Positions 26,027 through 35,535 are shown, numbered from the stretch's first letter. The stretch: 64,000 nt of DNA from Streptomyces sp. Mut1 (GCF_030719295.1 NZ_CP120997.1:3170001-3234000); one strand, 5' to 3'. Translations and numbers: made by a program. Notes: generated by a model from the sequence alone, not told the origin.

Positions 26027-26974
26027 ATGAACACCGAAACGGACACGAGCACCGGCATCCCCACCTGGCACCTCCTCCCCGACGTCCACGCCTTCCTCGC
26101 CCGCGCCGGCGGCTTCCTCCGCTCCCTGCCCGATCTGCACACCATCCTCCTGACGGTGACCGAGGGCCTGCGTACGCGCGGGGACGCCGCCTACGAGGAC
26201 GGGGCGCCCGTCTTCGGGGTGCTGGAGCAGGCCGGTGAGGTGCGTGCCGCGTACCTCCGTACGCCGCCCCACCCGCTGGTCGTCACGCCCCTGACCGCCG
26301 AGGAGGCCGGTTCGCTGGCCGCTCATCTGGACGCCGTCGGCCACACCGTCCCCGGCGTCACCGCGGACAACGGGACCGCCGCCGCGCTGGCCGAGGTGTG
26401 GCGGCTGCGTACGGGGGTGGAGCCCCGGCTCCACGAGCGCACGCGGCTCTACCGGCTCCGCGCCCTCACCCCGCCCGAGCCGATGCCCGAGGGGAGCGGC
26501 CGGATCGCCGATGAGCGGGACCGCGAGCTGCTGGCGCGCTGGTACGGGGAGTTCGTCGCGGCCATCAACGGGGTGGGCTCCAAGGACGCCCGCGCCTGGG
26601 CCGATACGCATGTCGCCGAGCGGCGCGTCACTCTCTGGGAGACCCCGGACGGCGTCCCCGTGTCCATGGCGGGGCTGACGTCCCTGGTCGCCGGGCAGAT
26701 CCGGCTGACGCCCGTCTACACCCCGGCCCACCTGCGTGGGCGCGGGTACGCCGGGGCCGCGGCCGTCGGGGCCGGCCGCGCCGCGCTGGCCGAGGGGGCG
26801 GACGAGGTGCTGCTCTTCGCGGATCTCGCCAACCCCACCAGCAACGGCCTCTACCAGCGCGTCGGCTACCGGCCGGTGACGGACTTCGCCATGTACGACT
26901 TCCCTGCGGGCGGGGCCGGGAGCGGAGCGGGCCGGGCCCTTCGGACCCACGAGGATCCGCCGGACACGGCATAG
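26027..26974 (+). CDS. GNAT family N-acetyltransferase
   Basis: 315 residues. The C-terminal half carries the GNAT fold with the acetyl-CoA loop RLTPVYTPAHLRGRGYAGAAA (R-x2-G-x-G/A type, RGRGYAG) and the end motif NPTSNGLYQRVGYRPV. The N-terminal half is a GNAT-like domain without clear motifs. Start ATG follows AGGAT, which could serve as ribosome site or as a -10 element of a leaderless transcript. It converges with the SpoIIE-phosphatase gene at 10 bp. Substrate unknown. Confidence 0.85.
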   Translation: MNTETDTSTGIPTWHLLPDVHAFLARAGGFLRSLPDLHTILLTVTEGLRTRGDAAYEDGAPVFGVLEQAGEVRAAYLRTPPHPLVVTPLTAEEAGSLAAHLDAVGHTVPGVTADNGTAAALAEVWRLRTGVEPRLHERTRLYRLRALTPPEPMPEGSGRIADERDRELLARWYGEFVAAINGVGSKDARAWADTHVAERRVTLWETPDGVPVSMAGLTSLVAGQIRLTPVYTPAHLRGRGYAGAAAVGAGRAALAEGADEVLLFADLANPTSNGLYQRVGYRPVTDFAMYDFPAGGAGSGAGRALRTHEDPPDTA

Positions 26975-26984
26975 CGCCGCGGCC

Positions 26985-28229
26985 CTAGAGGTCGAGCATG
27001 GCGAGGTGGTCGGCGGTGCCGCCGCGCCATTCGACGAGGAAGATGGTCGCGTCGTCGCTGGTGGTGCCGCCCCTCTCCCGCTTGAGTGCGTGGGACAGGT
27101 TCCGGGCCATGTGCTGCACGCCCTGTGTGGTGGGTCCGACCTGCTCGATGATGTCGATCATGCGCTCTTCGCCGAACTGTTCCTGACCCGGGCGATGTTC
27201 CTCGACAAGGCCGTCGGTGTAGAACATCAGCCGGTCTCCCTGCTGGAGGTCCATGGAGGAGATCAGTGGTTCGGCACCGCCGAAGCCGACCGGGAGCGTC
27301 CCCGGGTTCTCCAGGACTCGCACGACTCGGTCGCCACGGATCAGCAGCGCTGCCGGGTGTCCGGCGTTGACCCATTGCAGGTGGCCCGTCCCGACGTCCA
27401 GGCGCATCATCTGTGCGGTGACGAACTGGTCGGGGCCGAACTGCTCATCGATGGCTCTGTCCATGAAGGCGTACAGCTCGGCGAGGCCGACATCCGCGCG
27501 TCGGGCATGCCGGTAGGCGCCCACGGCGACGGTGGCCAGCACAGAGGCGTTCAGGCCGTGGCCCATCGCGTCGATGATGGCCAGGTGCAGGATGTCGTCG
27601 TTGAGGGCGTAGTCCAGACTGTCCCCGGCGACGGCGTAGGCGGGCTCCAGGATGCCGGCGACGGAGACCTGTGGGTTGTTCATCGACATCGGCGGCAGCA
27701 GGGACCACTGGATCTCCGCAGCGAGACTCATCGGCTGACGCCGCCGGGTCCGGAAGAACTGGTCCGTGTAGGCGCCCTTGGTCACCACCATGTCGGCGAC
27801 CAGTCCGGCCAGCCGGCGCAGCAGCCGCCGGTCGTCGTCCTCCACCGTGTCCAGGGTGAGCGCCATGACCCCGACCTCGTCGCTGCCGTCCAGCAGCGGC
27901 AGGTACATCCGCACACCGTCGTCCTGCTCGTCCTCGACCGCGGCCAGACGGAGGAAGGCCTCGCCGGCCCGGGAACCGTCGATCGGCACCGCTTCGCCGA
28001 CTGTGAGACCCCTGCCGGGCAGCGGGACCAGTTCCACCTGCTCGTAGCACTGCAACAGGATCGACACGTCCCGGCCACCGATCCTGTGCACCTCCTCCGC
28101 CACCAGCGGAGCGAGGAGCTGTGGCGGCATCTCATGAGCCCGGTCCAGCAGCTGCCCCAGCAGCCGCTCACCGAACCCTTCCGACATGTCCACGCCAACC
28201 CTGTGATTTTTCGACCGGCCCTTCTCCAC
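26985..28229 (-). CDS. PP2C/SpoIIE-type serine phosphatase with N-terminal GAF-like domain
   Basis: 414 residues. Residues about 20-150 resemble a GAF sensor domain (VGVMALTLDTVEDDDRRLLRRLAGLVAD in part). Residues about 165-405 are a SpoIIE domain with metal-binding Asp residues in AGDSLDYAL (D203), IIDAMGHGL (D220) and the terminal SDDATIFLV. Such enzymes dephosphorylate anti-anti-sigma factors or act in light/stress signalling in streptomycetes. The GTG start has GGGGAG six bases upstream. No kinase or antagonist gene is adjacent, so its target is elsewhere. Confidence 0.88.
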   Translation of the reverse strand: MEKGRSKNHRVGVDMSEGFGERLLGQLLDRAHEMPPQLLAPLVAEEVHRIGGRDVSILLQCYEQVELVPLPGRGLTVGEAVPIDGSRAGEAFLRLAAVEDEQDDGVRMYLPLLDGSDEVGVMALTLDTVEDDDRRLLRRLAGLVADMVVTKGAYTDQFFRTRRRQPMSLAAEIQWSLLPPMSMNNPQVSVAGILEPAYAVAGDSLDYALNDDILHLAIIDAMGHGLNASVLATVAVGAYRHARRADVGLAELYAFMDRAIDEQFGPDQFVTAQMMRLDVGTGHLQWVNAGHPAALLIRGDRVVRVLENPGTLPVGFGGAEPLISSMDLQQGDRLMFYTDGLVEEHRPGQEQFGEERMIDIIEQVGPTTQGVQHMARNLSHALKRERGGTTSDDATIFLVEWRGGTADHLAMLDL

Positions 28230-28536
28230 TGCGTGCTCCCCTCTCGCTCACCCGACAGCCTTGCCCGGCTGTACCGAAGGTCACAGCAGACCACGGAGCG
28301 TGAGCGGGATCGGCGTTGCGGGACGAGTGTTGGGAACGGCCATCTGCCGGCACCGCCCCGGCGGGGCGGCGCGGCCGTCGGGGAGGGACGGTCGTCGGGG
28401 AGGGACGGTCGTCGGGGAGGGGCCGGGTGTCACACGTGTCGAAGAAGCGCGGGGCCTTCGGCGCCATGACCGGCTTCCTCACCGGTCGGCCGTGCGGCCC
28501 GTACGGCGTCCGGGCGGCCGCCGACGGGCCCGTCGC
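28230..28536. other. Intergenic region with a 17-bp tandem repeat
   Basis: 307 bp between two minus-strand genes. Two full copies and one partial copy of a 17-bp unit (GTCGGGGAGGGACGGTC) lie at 28377-28425, next to a GC-rich hairpin near 28350-28375. No gene is convincing. The promoter of the phosphatase gene is expected just beyond 28229. Confidence 0.5.
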
Positions 28537-30402
28537 TCACCGCAGCTCGTCCGGGCACGGGGTGCCGGGCGGGAGCTGGTAGGGCGCACCCAGGCGGTAG
28601 ACGCCGGGGCGGGGGGCCAGGAGTTCCGTCCACTCGTCGCCGTCCTCGTCCTCGTCCACCTTGGTCAGGCAGCCGTTGGTGTTGACGAAGGACTTCGGGG
28701 TGTCGTCGTCGGTGCGGTTCTTGGACGCCTCGGTCTCCTGCGGGCGTTCCAGCCCCTTGCCGTCCTCGTCCACGACGGCCAGCCAGCGCGAGTACGGGAT
28801 ACGGATCAGCACCCGGCCCGCCTTCTTGACGTGGATCGTCAGCTCGCCCTCGCTCGCGCGCTCCACGATCGCCGGCGGATCGGCCAGCGGCACCGGGCTG
28901 TCGACCTCGAAGAGCCGCCAGTCGGCGTTGGACCAGATCGCCTTCAGGTACGGCAGCCCCTTGCCGACCAGTTCGGCTTCCTGGCGGGCGCCGCTGGAGT
29001 CGGGGTCGCCCTGCGGCAGCACCACGTAGTGCACGGCCCAGCGGTCGAGCCACTGGCGGTAGTTGATGGCGTCCAGGGTGTCGTCGTAGAAGAGGGGGTT
29101 GCGCTTCATGTCGGCCTGGCGGTTCCAGCCGCGGGCCAGGTTGACGGACCGCGGCAGCGCGGACGCCTCGCGGTGGCTGCTCGGGGGCACCACCTCGACG
29201 CGGCCCCTCTCTGCGCCGACCCGCTGGAGCTGGTCGACCAGCGGGGCCAGCGAGCGGGTCCAGGAGGCGGTGGGGGCGGTCCTGACGATGTCGTCGACGC
29301 CCTTGAAGCCGATCCAGAAGTTCAGCGCGGCGAAGGAGAGGACCAGCGCGTACCAGCGGCGGGATCGGGGCGCGGTGTACGGCAGCGCGGCCAGCAGGAC
29401 GATCCCCGCGAACAGCATCGCCATCCGCGACACGTTCGAGCCGATCTGCGAGTCGATGACGTACGTGAGCAGCGTCCCGACGCCGTACACGGCCGAGGCC
29501 GTGCGCACGGTCTTCCAGTCGCGCGGTACGAGGAAGAAGACGAGCCACGCGAAGATGAACGGTCCCGACAGCGTGGCGACCGACATCGGCTGCGTACCGG
29601 AGAACGGGAACAGCCACGCGGACAGCGCGACCACCGCGACCGGCGCGAGCCCCAGCGCGTACGCACCCGGACGCCGCTTGTTCAGGAACAGCGCGGCCGC
29701 GACCACCCCGAGGAAGAGGCCCGCCACCGGGCTCCCGGCCGTCGCGAGGCCCGCGAGGGGCGCGGCGACGGCGGCCTTCGCCCAGCGCCGGTACCGCCAG
29801 CGGTACGGCCAGCAGAACACCGCGGCGGCGGCGCCGATCGCGAACATCATGCCGAGCCCGAACGTCACCCGGCCCGACAGCGCGTTGCACAGATACGCGA
29901 AGACGCCCGCCATCGAGCAGGCCAGCGGGTTACGGACCGCCTTCACCCGGTAGAGGATCAGCGAGGTCAGCCCGGCCGAGACCGTGCCGGCGATCATCAT
30001 CGTCGTCCGCACGCCGAGCAGCGACATCAGATACGGCGAGACGACGCTGTACGAGACGGGGTGCATGCCCCCGTACCAGGCGAGGTTGTACGCGGTGCCC
30101 GGGTGCCGGCCGACGAATTCGGCCCAGGCGTCCTGGGCGGCGATGTCGCCCCCGCTGTTCGCGAAGAAGAAGAACCACAGGATGTGGACGACCGCGGCGA
30201 CCCCGGTCGTCAGCAGGACCGGGTGGCGCAGGCACTGCTCCTTGAGGACACCGAACCGGCCGGGCGCGGGCGCCTGCGGGGTGCGGTCGGCGGCGGGCCC
30301 GGACTCGGCTCCGGCGTCCGCGCCTTCGTCCACTCCGGCCTTCGCGGAGCCCGTGGAGCCCGCGGCGTCGTCGTCCGCCCGTGTCGGCTCGGCAGTCGTC
30401 AC
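28537..30402 (-). CDS. Polytopic membrane protein, GT-C-like, with extracytoplasmic C-terminal domain
   Basis: About 621 residues. After a disordered acidic N-terminus, around ten to twelve hydrophobic helices run to about residue 370. The first large external loop has GGDIAAQDAWAEFVGRHPG and WYGGMHPVSYS, reminiscent of the acidic loop of GT-C glycosyltransferases, but I cannot identify a known family. The C-terminal 250 residues are soluble, with INYRQWLDRWAVHYVVLP and a beta-rich end, likely outside the cell. GTG 30402 has GGGGAG seven bases upstream; ATG 30465 lacks one. Possibly a cell-envelope sugar transferase or polymer transporter; uncertain. Confidence 0.65.
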   Translation of the reverse strand: MTTAEPTRADDDAAGSTGSAKAGVDEGADAGAESGPAADRTPQAPAPGRFGVLKEQCLRHPVLLTTGVAAVVHILWFFFFANSGGDIAAQDAWAEFVGRHPGTAYNLAWYGGMHPVSYSVVSPYLMSLLGVRTTMMIAGTVSAGLTSLILYRVKAVRNPLACSMAGVFAYLCNALSGRVTFGLGMMFAIGAAAAVFCWPYRWRYRRWAKAAVAAPLAGLATAGSPVAGLFLGVVAAALFLNKRRPGAYALGLAPVAVVALSAWLFPFSGTQPMSVATLSGPFIFAWLVFFLVPRDWKTVRTASAVYGVGTLLTYVIDSQIGSNVSRMAMLFAGIVLLAALPYTAPRSRRWYALVLSFAALNFWIGFKGVDDIVRTAPTASWTRSLAPLVDQLQRVGAERGRVEVVPPSSHREASALPRSVNLARGWNRQADMKRNPLFYDDTLDAINYRQWLDRWAVHYVVLPQGDPDSSGARQEAELVGKGLPYLKAIWSNADWRLFEVDSPVPLADPPAIVERASEGELTIHVKKAGRVLIRIPYSRWLAVVDEDGKGLERPQETEASKNRTDDDTPKSFVNTNGCLTKVDEDEDGDEWTELLAPRPGVYRLGAPYQLPPGTPCPDELR

Positions 30403-30817
30403 TGCGTCTCTCCCCGTCCCTCCCCGGACGCGTGGTTTCCGCCGGCTCTCGTACTCGGGTCTCATGGGCCGGAAGACGCGTTCCAGGGTTCACGCGTTGC
30501 CCCCGGGACGCTAACACGCGGTGTCTCGCACTGTCCGGAAAGACCGCTGGGACCAGCAGGTCGCACCCCCTGGGAGGCGCTTCTCAGGGCGACTGCGGGT
30601 CCTGCGCCGCGTATGCCGGGCCGGCGCGGCCGACGGCCGGCGGAGAGTGCGCGGAGCGGCACGGCATGTTCGGTGGCGACGAGACGTGGACCAGCGGCCG
30701 GAGCCACTGCGGCTGACCGGCGGCTCCGGACGCGCCTGCCCCCTGCCGCTGCGCGGCGAAGCGTCGCGCAGCGGCAGGGGGCGTTGTCCCAGGGGGTCGG
30801 GCGGCCGGTCCGCCGCG
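30403..30817. other. Intergenic region upstream of the membrane-protein gene
   Basis: 415 bp on which I find no credible gene. It should hold the promoter of the membrane-protein gene (near 30403-30530) and, at its far end, the strong terminator of the carboxypeptidase gene. Confidence 0.4.
30739..30781. terminator. Terminator of the D,D-carboxypeptidase gene
   Basis: Arms 30739-30755 and 30765-30781 are perfect 17-bp complements around a 9-base loop, 37 bp beyond the carboxypeptidase stop. Confidence 0.8.
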
Positions 30818-33442
30818 TCAGCCGATGCGCGTCAGCTTCTGGCCGAAGCTCGGGTCGGACAGATCCTGCTGGAGGGCGACGGGCGCGCTGACCTTCCCGC
30901 TGCCTGTGCCCACCGTCACCTCACCCACCTTGGTGCCCGCCTTCATGCTGCGCGAGATCTCCTTGCCGTTCCCCTCGACGGTGAGCTCCACCTTGAGACC
31001 CGGCCAGCCCTTCGCCTTCAGGTCGGCGGTCGCGACCAGCGGCGTGTGGCCGCCGAACCCGTCGTCCACGTATCCGACGACGTCGCCCTTGTGGACGACC
31101 TTGGCGGAGGTCACCGCCTCCTGGGCGGCCTTGATCAGCTTGAGGCTGTTGTCCAGCGACATCACGAGGCTGTCGTACGGCTGGCCCGTCCCCGCCTGCT
31201 GCCCCATGACCGCGCCGTAGATCCACAGCTTCTTGCCGTCCACCATGGTGTTGGCCGACCAGACCAGATTGCCGCCGGCCGGAGTGGACGAACCGGTCTT
31301 GATACCGCTCACCCCGGGTTCCAGCAGGATGGTGTTGTTGTTGTAGATCGTCGTGTCGATGCCGTCGATGTTGATCTGCGGGGTGTCGACGATCTCGCGG
31401 AACACCTCGTTCTTCATGACGGCGCGCGCCAGCTTGAGCTGGTCGGCGGCGGTGGACACGGTCGTCTTCTTCAGACCGCTCGGGTCCGTGTACGTGGTGC
31501 GGGTCATGCCGAGCTTCTTCGCCGCGTCGTTCATCTTCGCGACGAAGGCCTCCTCGGAGGGGGAGTCCCAACGGGCGAAGAGACGGGCCGCGTTGTTGCC
31601 GGACGGGATCATCAGCAGTTGCAGCATCTGCTTCTCGGTGAACTGCTGTCCCTTGGTGATCGGCGCCGTGGACTCGTCCTCGGCCTTGGACTCGTCCTCG
31701 GCCTGCTGGTCCACGGTGATCTTCTCCCCCTCGTCCTTCCCTGTGAGCGGGTGGCCCTGGAGGATCACGTACGCCGTCATGATCTTGGCGACGCTGGCGA
31801 TCGGGGCGGGCTTCTGCGCCCCGGACGAGCCCATCGAGCCGACGCCGTCCACGCTGACCGCCGACTGCCCCTGCGACGGCCAGTCGAGCTTCAGCCCGTC
31901 GCCCCCGAAGGTGTACGTCTCGTTCGCGGTCATCGTGAGCGACGGGTCCGGCAGCGGGCGCACCATCTGCGCGATCGCAAACACGATGAGCAGGAGGAGG
32001 ACCAGCGGCGTCCAGATCTTGACCCGGCGCACGGCGGTGCGGACCGGGGTCTCCGGCGGCGGCGGGGTGTTCGTCAGCTCGGCGAGCAGGTCGAGCGGCG
32101 GCCTGGGCGGCATCGGCTGCTGCCGGGTCCGCTCGGCCTCGCCGAGCGAGGCGGCGGACAGGCGCGCGTCCGCCCCGTCGCCGGGCGCCCCGGGCCCGCG
32201 CGGCACGGGCGCCGGTCGTACGTCGTCGGAGCGCAGCGGTACGAACGTGCTGGTCCGCTCGGTGAGTGACTCCGGCGCGGACACGCTCTCGGGCTTGCCC
32301 GAGGACGACCGCGTGATCTTCAGCGCGGTGGTCGGCTGATCGACGCGCGGCAGCCGGGGCGCCTTGAAAACGGCGGTCGGCTGATCGACCACGGGAGCCT
32401 TGCCGGCATCCGCCTCGGCTGCGGGGGCGTTGGGCGCCTTGTCCGCGTCGGGCGCGGGCGCCTTGGCGGCGGGCCGCTCGGGCTCGTCGGTCTCCGCCTC
32501 GGCGGCGGCAGGCGCGGGCTCGTCGGCCGGCGCCTTGGCGGCGGGGCGCTCGGGCTCGTCGGCGTCGGGCTTCGCCTCTGCCTCGGCGGCGGCAGGCGCG
32601 GGCTCGTCCGCCTCGGGCTGGGCGGTGCCTTCGGCCTTCTCCGCCTGGGCGGCGGGCGCGGGCTCGTCGGTCTCCGCCTCGGCGGCGGCAGGCGCGGACG
32701 CCTTCTCATCAGCCCCGGCCGCAGGCGCCTTCTCATCGGCCCCGGCGGTGGACGCTGAAGCCTTCTCGTCGGCCGCCGGCTCGCCCTCCGCCTTCTCCGG
32801 TGCGGCCGTCTCCGGCTTCCCCGAGGCTGCCTCGGGCTCGGCGGCGCCTTCCGCCTCGTCCGCGTCGGGCTCGGCGGCCACCGCGTCGGGCTGCGGTTCG
32901 CCGGCCCCGGCATCGGACCCCGCCTCGTCGGACGAAGCCGCAGCCTCCGGCTCGGCCGCCTCCTCCCGGGACCGCGGCACCCGGGCAACCGGTTCCTCCA
33001 CCGCCGCGTCACCGGACGCACCGCCACCATCGGAAGCACTCGCGTCACCGGACGCCTCGCCACCACCGGAAGCACCCGCGTCACCGGGCGCCTCGCCACC
33101 ACCGGAGGCACCCGCGTCGCCGGACGCCTCGTCGTCGTCCGGCGTCGACACCCACGCCGCCACCGCCGCACGGAGCCGCGCATCGCCCTCCGCCGGCTCG
33201 GCGGCGCCGTTCTCCGGCTTCCCGGGCTCCCCGGCCGTCTCTGCGGCCTCAGGGGTGTCCGAGGCGTCCGGAAGGGCGGCCGGGGCGTCCGGGAGGGTGT
33301 CCGGGGCGTCGGGAGCCGTCTCCGCGTCCTCTGTGGGGCGCGCGGCGGGTTCGCGGAAGATGTCGAGCCGCGGATCGCGCTCGGTCCGAGTCGTTCCCGA
33401 CGACTTCTGCTGCTTCGACCTGTCGGGGGACTCGCCCGCCAC
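30818..33442 (-). CDS. D-alanyl-D-alanine carboxypeptidase (PBP5 type) with long disordered N-terminus
   Basis: 874 residues. Residues 1 to about 465 are Ala/Glu/Asp/Pro-rich, low-complexity and repeat-bearing, and must be cytoplasmic because a single helix (VLLLLIVFAIAQMV, about 475-495) follows. Outside lies the S11 peptidase domain: SVAK (S550-x2-K), SGN (S614) and KTG (K715), the three penicillin-binding motifs in correct order and spacing. It trims the terminal D-Ala from peptidoglycan stem peptides. The extremely long N-terminal tail is unusual for PBP5 enzymes and may bind a cytoplasmic partner. A separate terminator follows. Confidence 0.9.
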   Translation of the reverse strand: MAGESPDRSKQQKSSGTTRTERDPRLDIFREPAARPTEDAETAPDAPDTLPDAPAALPDASDTPEAAETAGEPGKPENGAAEPAEGDARLRAAVAAWVSTPDDDEASGDAGASGGGEAPGDAGASGGGEASGDASASDGGGASGDAAVEEPVARVPRSREEAAEPEAAASSDEAGSDAGAGEPQPDAVAAEPDADEAEGAAEPEAASGKPETAAPEKAEGEPAADEKASASTAGADEKAPAAGADEKASAPAAAEAETDEPAPAAQAEKAEGTAQPEADEPAPAAAEAEAKPDADEPERPAAKAPADEPAPAAAEAETDEPERPAAKAPAPDADKAPNAPAAEADAGKAPVVDQPTAVFKAPRLPRVDQPTTALKITRSSSGKPESVSAPESLTERTSTFVPLRSDDVRPAPVPRGPGAPGDGADARLSAASLGEAERTRQQPMPPRPPLDLLAELTNTPPPPETPVRTAVRRVKIWTPLVLLLLIVFAIAQMVRPLPDPSLTMTANETYTFGGDGLKLDWPSQGQSAVSVDGVGSMGSSGAQKPAPIASVAKIMTAYVILQGHPLTGKDEGEKITVDQQAEDESKAEDESTAPITKGQQFTEKQMLQLLMIPSGNNAARLFARWDSPSEEAFVAKMNDAAKKLGMTRTTYTDPSGLKKTTVSTAADQLKLARAVMKNEVFREIVDTPQINIDGIDTTIYNNNTILLEPGVSGIKTGSSTPAGGNLVWSANTMVDGKKLWIYGAVMGQQAGTGQPYDSLVMSLDNSLKLIKAAQEAVTSAKVVHKGDVVGYVDDGFGGHTPLVATADLKAKGWPGLKVELTVEGNGKEISRSMKAGTKVGEVTVGTGSGKVSAPVALQQDLSDPSFGQKLTRIG
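33006..33131 (-). repeat. 36-bp in-frame tandem repeat in the carboxypeptidase gene
   Basis: Three and a half copies of a 36-bp unit (33006-33041, 33042-33077, 33078-33113, partial to 33131) code for 12-residue repeats of the type GASGGGEASGDA within the disordered tail. Copies differ at a few third positions. Confidence 0.85.
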
Positions 33443-33635
33443 CGATGCCTCCTCCGTGCGGCGCGGGGAACCCGCGCGCTGTCCGAACCGTCTACCAGTG
33501 TCCCGTGTGAACCCTTGGCCGGGCTGCTAGACGAGAACGACATACCTACTGGTTCCCGTACAAAGCCCCCAGGCACCCTCGACAGACGGATGTGAGAGGG
33601 GTCACCCTGTCATTCATCCACGCGGGGAGGCATGG

Positions 33636-34358
33636 ATGGGCAGGAGCCGCAGAACAATTCCGGAGGAGCTTCTGCTGCTCGCTCTGGACCCGACCACGGG
33701 TACCACAGCGCAGCCGCAGTCGCTCGACCTCGGCCTCGCCGGAGCCCAGCTAGTAGAGCTGGCCCTGGCAGGACGGATAGCCCCTGACGGGGATCGTATC
33801 GCCGTGGTGATGCCACGGCCGACAGGAGATCCGACTCTGGACTCCGCACTGGAACTGCTGCGCAGGCGCGGCAGCCCGGTCCGGGCCGTCCACTGGATCG
33901 GCGGACCCCGGCTGGGGCTCCGCCAGATTTACCTCGCTCATCTGGAGCGGTGCGGCATGGTGCATGCCGTGGCGGGCCAGATGTGCGGAGTGCTGCCGAC
34001 GACTCGCTACCAGGCGACGGACACGGCGATCAGCCGGGACATCAGAGCCCGGCTGGACAGTGCGATCCGCACCGGCGTACCGCCGGACCCGCGGACCGCG
34101 GCGCTCGCCGCACTGGCCCACGCGGTCGGACTCGGCAAGCACCTGTACCCCGGGAACGAGGGGCGTTCATCGCGCTCCCGGCTCCGGGACCTGATCAGAC
34201 ACGACCCGATGGGCGGTCTCGTGGCGCATGCCGTGATGGACGTCCAGAACGGGGCGGTCGCGCAGCCGCGCCGCAATCAGGCGGCCGGTGTTCCGTTGCA
34301 ACCGCAAGCGCAGTCGCAGTCACGTCGCGGCAGCATGGCGCCCACCGCGGTCCACTAG
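33636..34358 (+). CDS. GPP34 (GOLPH3/Vps74-like) phosphoprotein
   Basis: 240-residue cytoplasmic protein of the GPP34 family, whose eukaryotic members bind phosphatidylinositol 4-phosphate and Golgi glycosyltransferases. Recognised from the N-terminus IPEELLLLALDPTTG, the GLAGAQLVELALAGRIA helix and the later ALAALAHAVGLGKHLYP segment. Ribosome site GGGGAGG (33624-33630) supports the ATG at 33636. The C-terminal 35 residues are Gln/Arg-rich and disordered. Bacterial roles are not established; streptomycetes often carry several copies. Its stop codon lies inside the terminator. Confidence 0.85.
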   Translation: MGRSRRTIPEELLLLALDPTTGTTAQPQSLDLGLAGAQLVELALAGRIAPDGDRIAVVMPRPTGDPTLDSALELLRRRGSPVRAVHWIGGPRLGLRQIYLAHLERCGMVHAVAGQMCGVLPTTRYQATDTAISRDIRARLDSAIRTGVPPDPRTAALAALAHAVGLGKHLYPGNEGRSSRSRLRDLIRHDPMGGLVAHAVMDVQNGAVAQPRRNQAAGVPLQPQAQSQSRRGSMAPTAVH

Positions 34359-34415
34359 GGCCTGTCGTCACATTGCCGTCGTTCGCCCGGAGGGCGGGCC
34401 GGCGACGACAGGCCC
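34358..34415 (+). terminator. Terminator overlapping the GPP34 stop region
   Basis: GGGCCTGTCGTC (34358-34369) pairs with GACGACAGGCCC (34404-34415), a perfect 12-bp stem with a second internal GC hairpin in the loop. The remaining bases to 34665 hold only the promoter region of the next gene. Confidence 0.7.
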
Positions 34416-34665
34416 CAGGACCGCGCACACGCCGCTCGCACCACCACGACGCACGGCCTCAACCCCCGCCGCGTCAACAACCGAATACCGCCGCACCGTC
34501 GTCCTCACGACCCGGTTCGGGAGCCGCACCAGGCGCGGGGCAGTCGGATACCACCGGCTGCCCCGCGCCGCTGCGTGTGGCCATTTCCCAGCGCGGCCGG
34601 GGGCAGGGGTGGCAATCTGCTCAGCAGTAGATACGCACAGCTACATAGCCGGAGGTGCCGTTTCC

Positions 34666-35535
34666 GTGCCGTCCAACGTCAATCCCACCGTCAGGCGACG
34701 CCGGTTGGGTCAGGAATTGCGCCGACTGCGCGAGGTCAAGGGCATGACGGCCGAGGAGGTGGCGGAGCGGCTGCTGGTCTCGCAGTCGAAGATCAGCCGC
34801 CTGGAGAACGGCCGCCGCTCCATCAGCCAGCGCGATGTGCGCGACCTCTGCGGGGTGTACGAGGTCGAGGACCACCGCGTCGTGGACTCGCTGATGCAGA
34901 TGGCCAAGGACTCCCGCCAGCAGGGCTGGTGGCACGCCTTCGGCGACATCCCGTACAGCGTCTACATCGGGCTGGAGACCGACGCCGAATCGCTCCGGGT
35001 CTACGAGCCGCAGGTGGTTCCCGGGCTGCTCCAGACCCGGAGTTACGCCGAGGCGGTGATCAGCGGGGCCCTGCCGGAGGCGCCGCAGTCCGACATCGAC
35101 AAGCGGGTGAGCGTCCGCTCGCGGCGCCAGGAGCGGATCTCCGACCCGGAACACCCGCTGCGGCTCTGGGTGGTGATCGACGAGTCCGCGCTGCGCCGGC
35201 TGGTCGGCGGCAAGCAGGTGATGATCGAACAGCTGGAACACCTGGTGGAGCTGTCGCACCTGCCGCATGTGACCGTGCAGGTGCTGCCGTTCGAGATGGG
35301 CGCGCACCCGGGCATCAACGGGCAGTACGCCATTCTGGAATTCCCGGACGCGGCGGATTCAAGCGTCGTCTACATCGAGGGTGTCACCAGCGATCTCTAT
35401 CTGGAGAAGGCCAATGACGTTCAGCGGTACAGCGTCATGTACGAACACCTCCGGGCACAGGCGCACAACGTGGAACAGACCCGGAATTTCATCGATGGAA
35501 TCGCGAAGGAGTACACCCGGCTGAACACGGAGTGA
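34666..35535 (+). CDS. XRE family regulator with DUF5753
   Basis: 289 residues. N-terminal HTH_XRE/Cro-type domain (GQELRRLREVKGMTAEEVAERL then VSQSKISRLENGRR), followed by the DUF5753 domain (WWHAFGDIPYSVYIGLETDAESL in part, VYEPQVVPGLLQT, FEMGAHPGINGQYAILEF). This architecture is the WhiJ-like group, always abundant in Streptomyces and usually paired with a DUF397 protein, as here. The GTG start has GGAGG ten bases upstream; longer upstream frames are non-coding. Presumed DNA-binding repressor whose activity is adjusted by the small partner. Confidence 0.92.
   Translation: MPSNVNPTVRRRRLGQELRRLREVKGMTAEEVAERLLVSQSKISRLENGRRSISQRDVRDLCGVYEVEDHRVVDSLMQMAKDSRQQGWWHAFGDIPYSVYIGLETDAESLRVYEPQVVPGLLQTRSYAEAVISGALPEAPQSDIDKRVSVRSRRQERISDPEHPLRLWVVIDESALRRLVGGKQVMIEQLEHLVELSHLPHVTVQVLPFEMGAHPGINGQYAILEFPDAADSSVVYIEGVTSDLYLEKANDVQRYSVMYEHLRAQAHNVEQTRNFIDGIAKEYTRLNTE

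Noticed and set aside
28168..28482. A 104-residue minus-strand frame upstream of the SpoIIE phosphatase
   Set aside because: It overlaps the phosphatase start and has no ribosome site or family resemblance.
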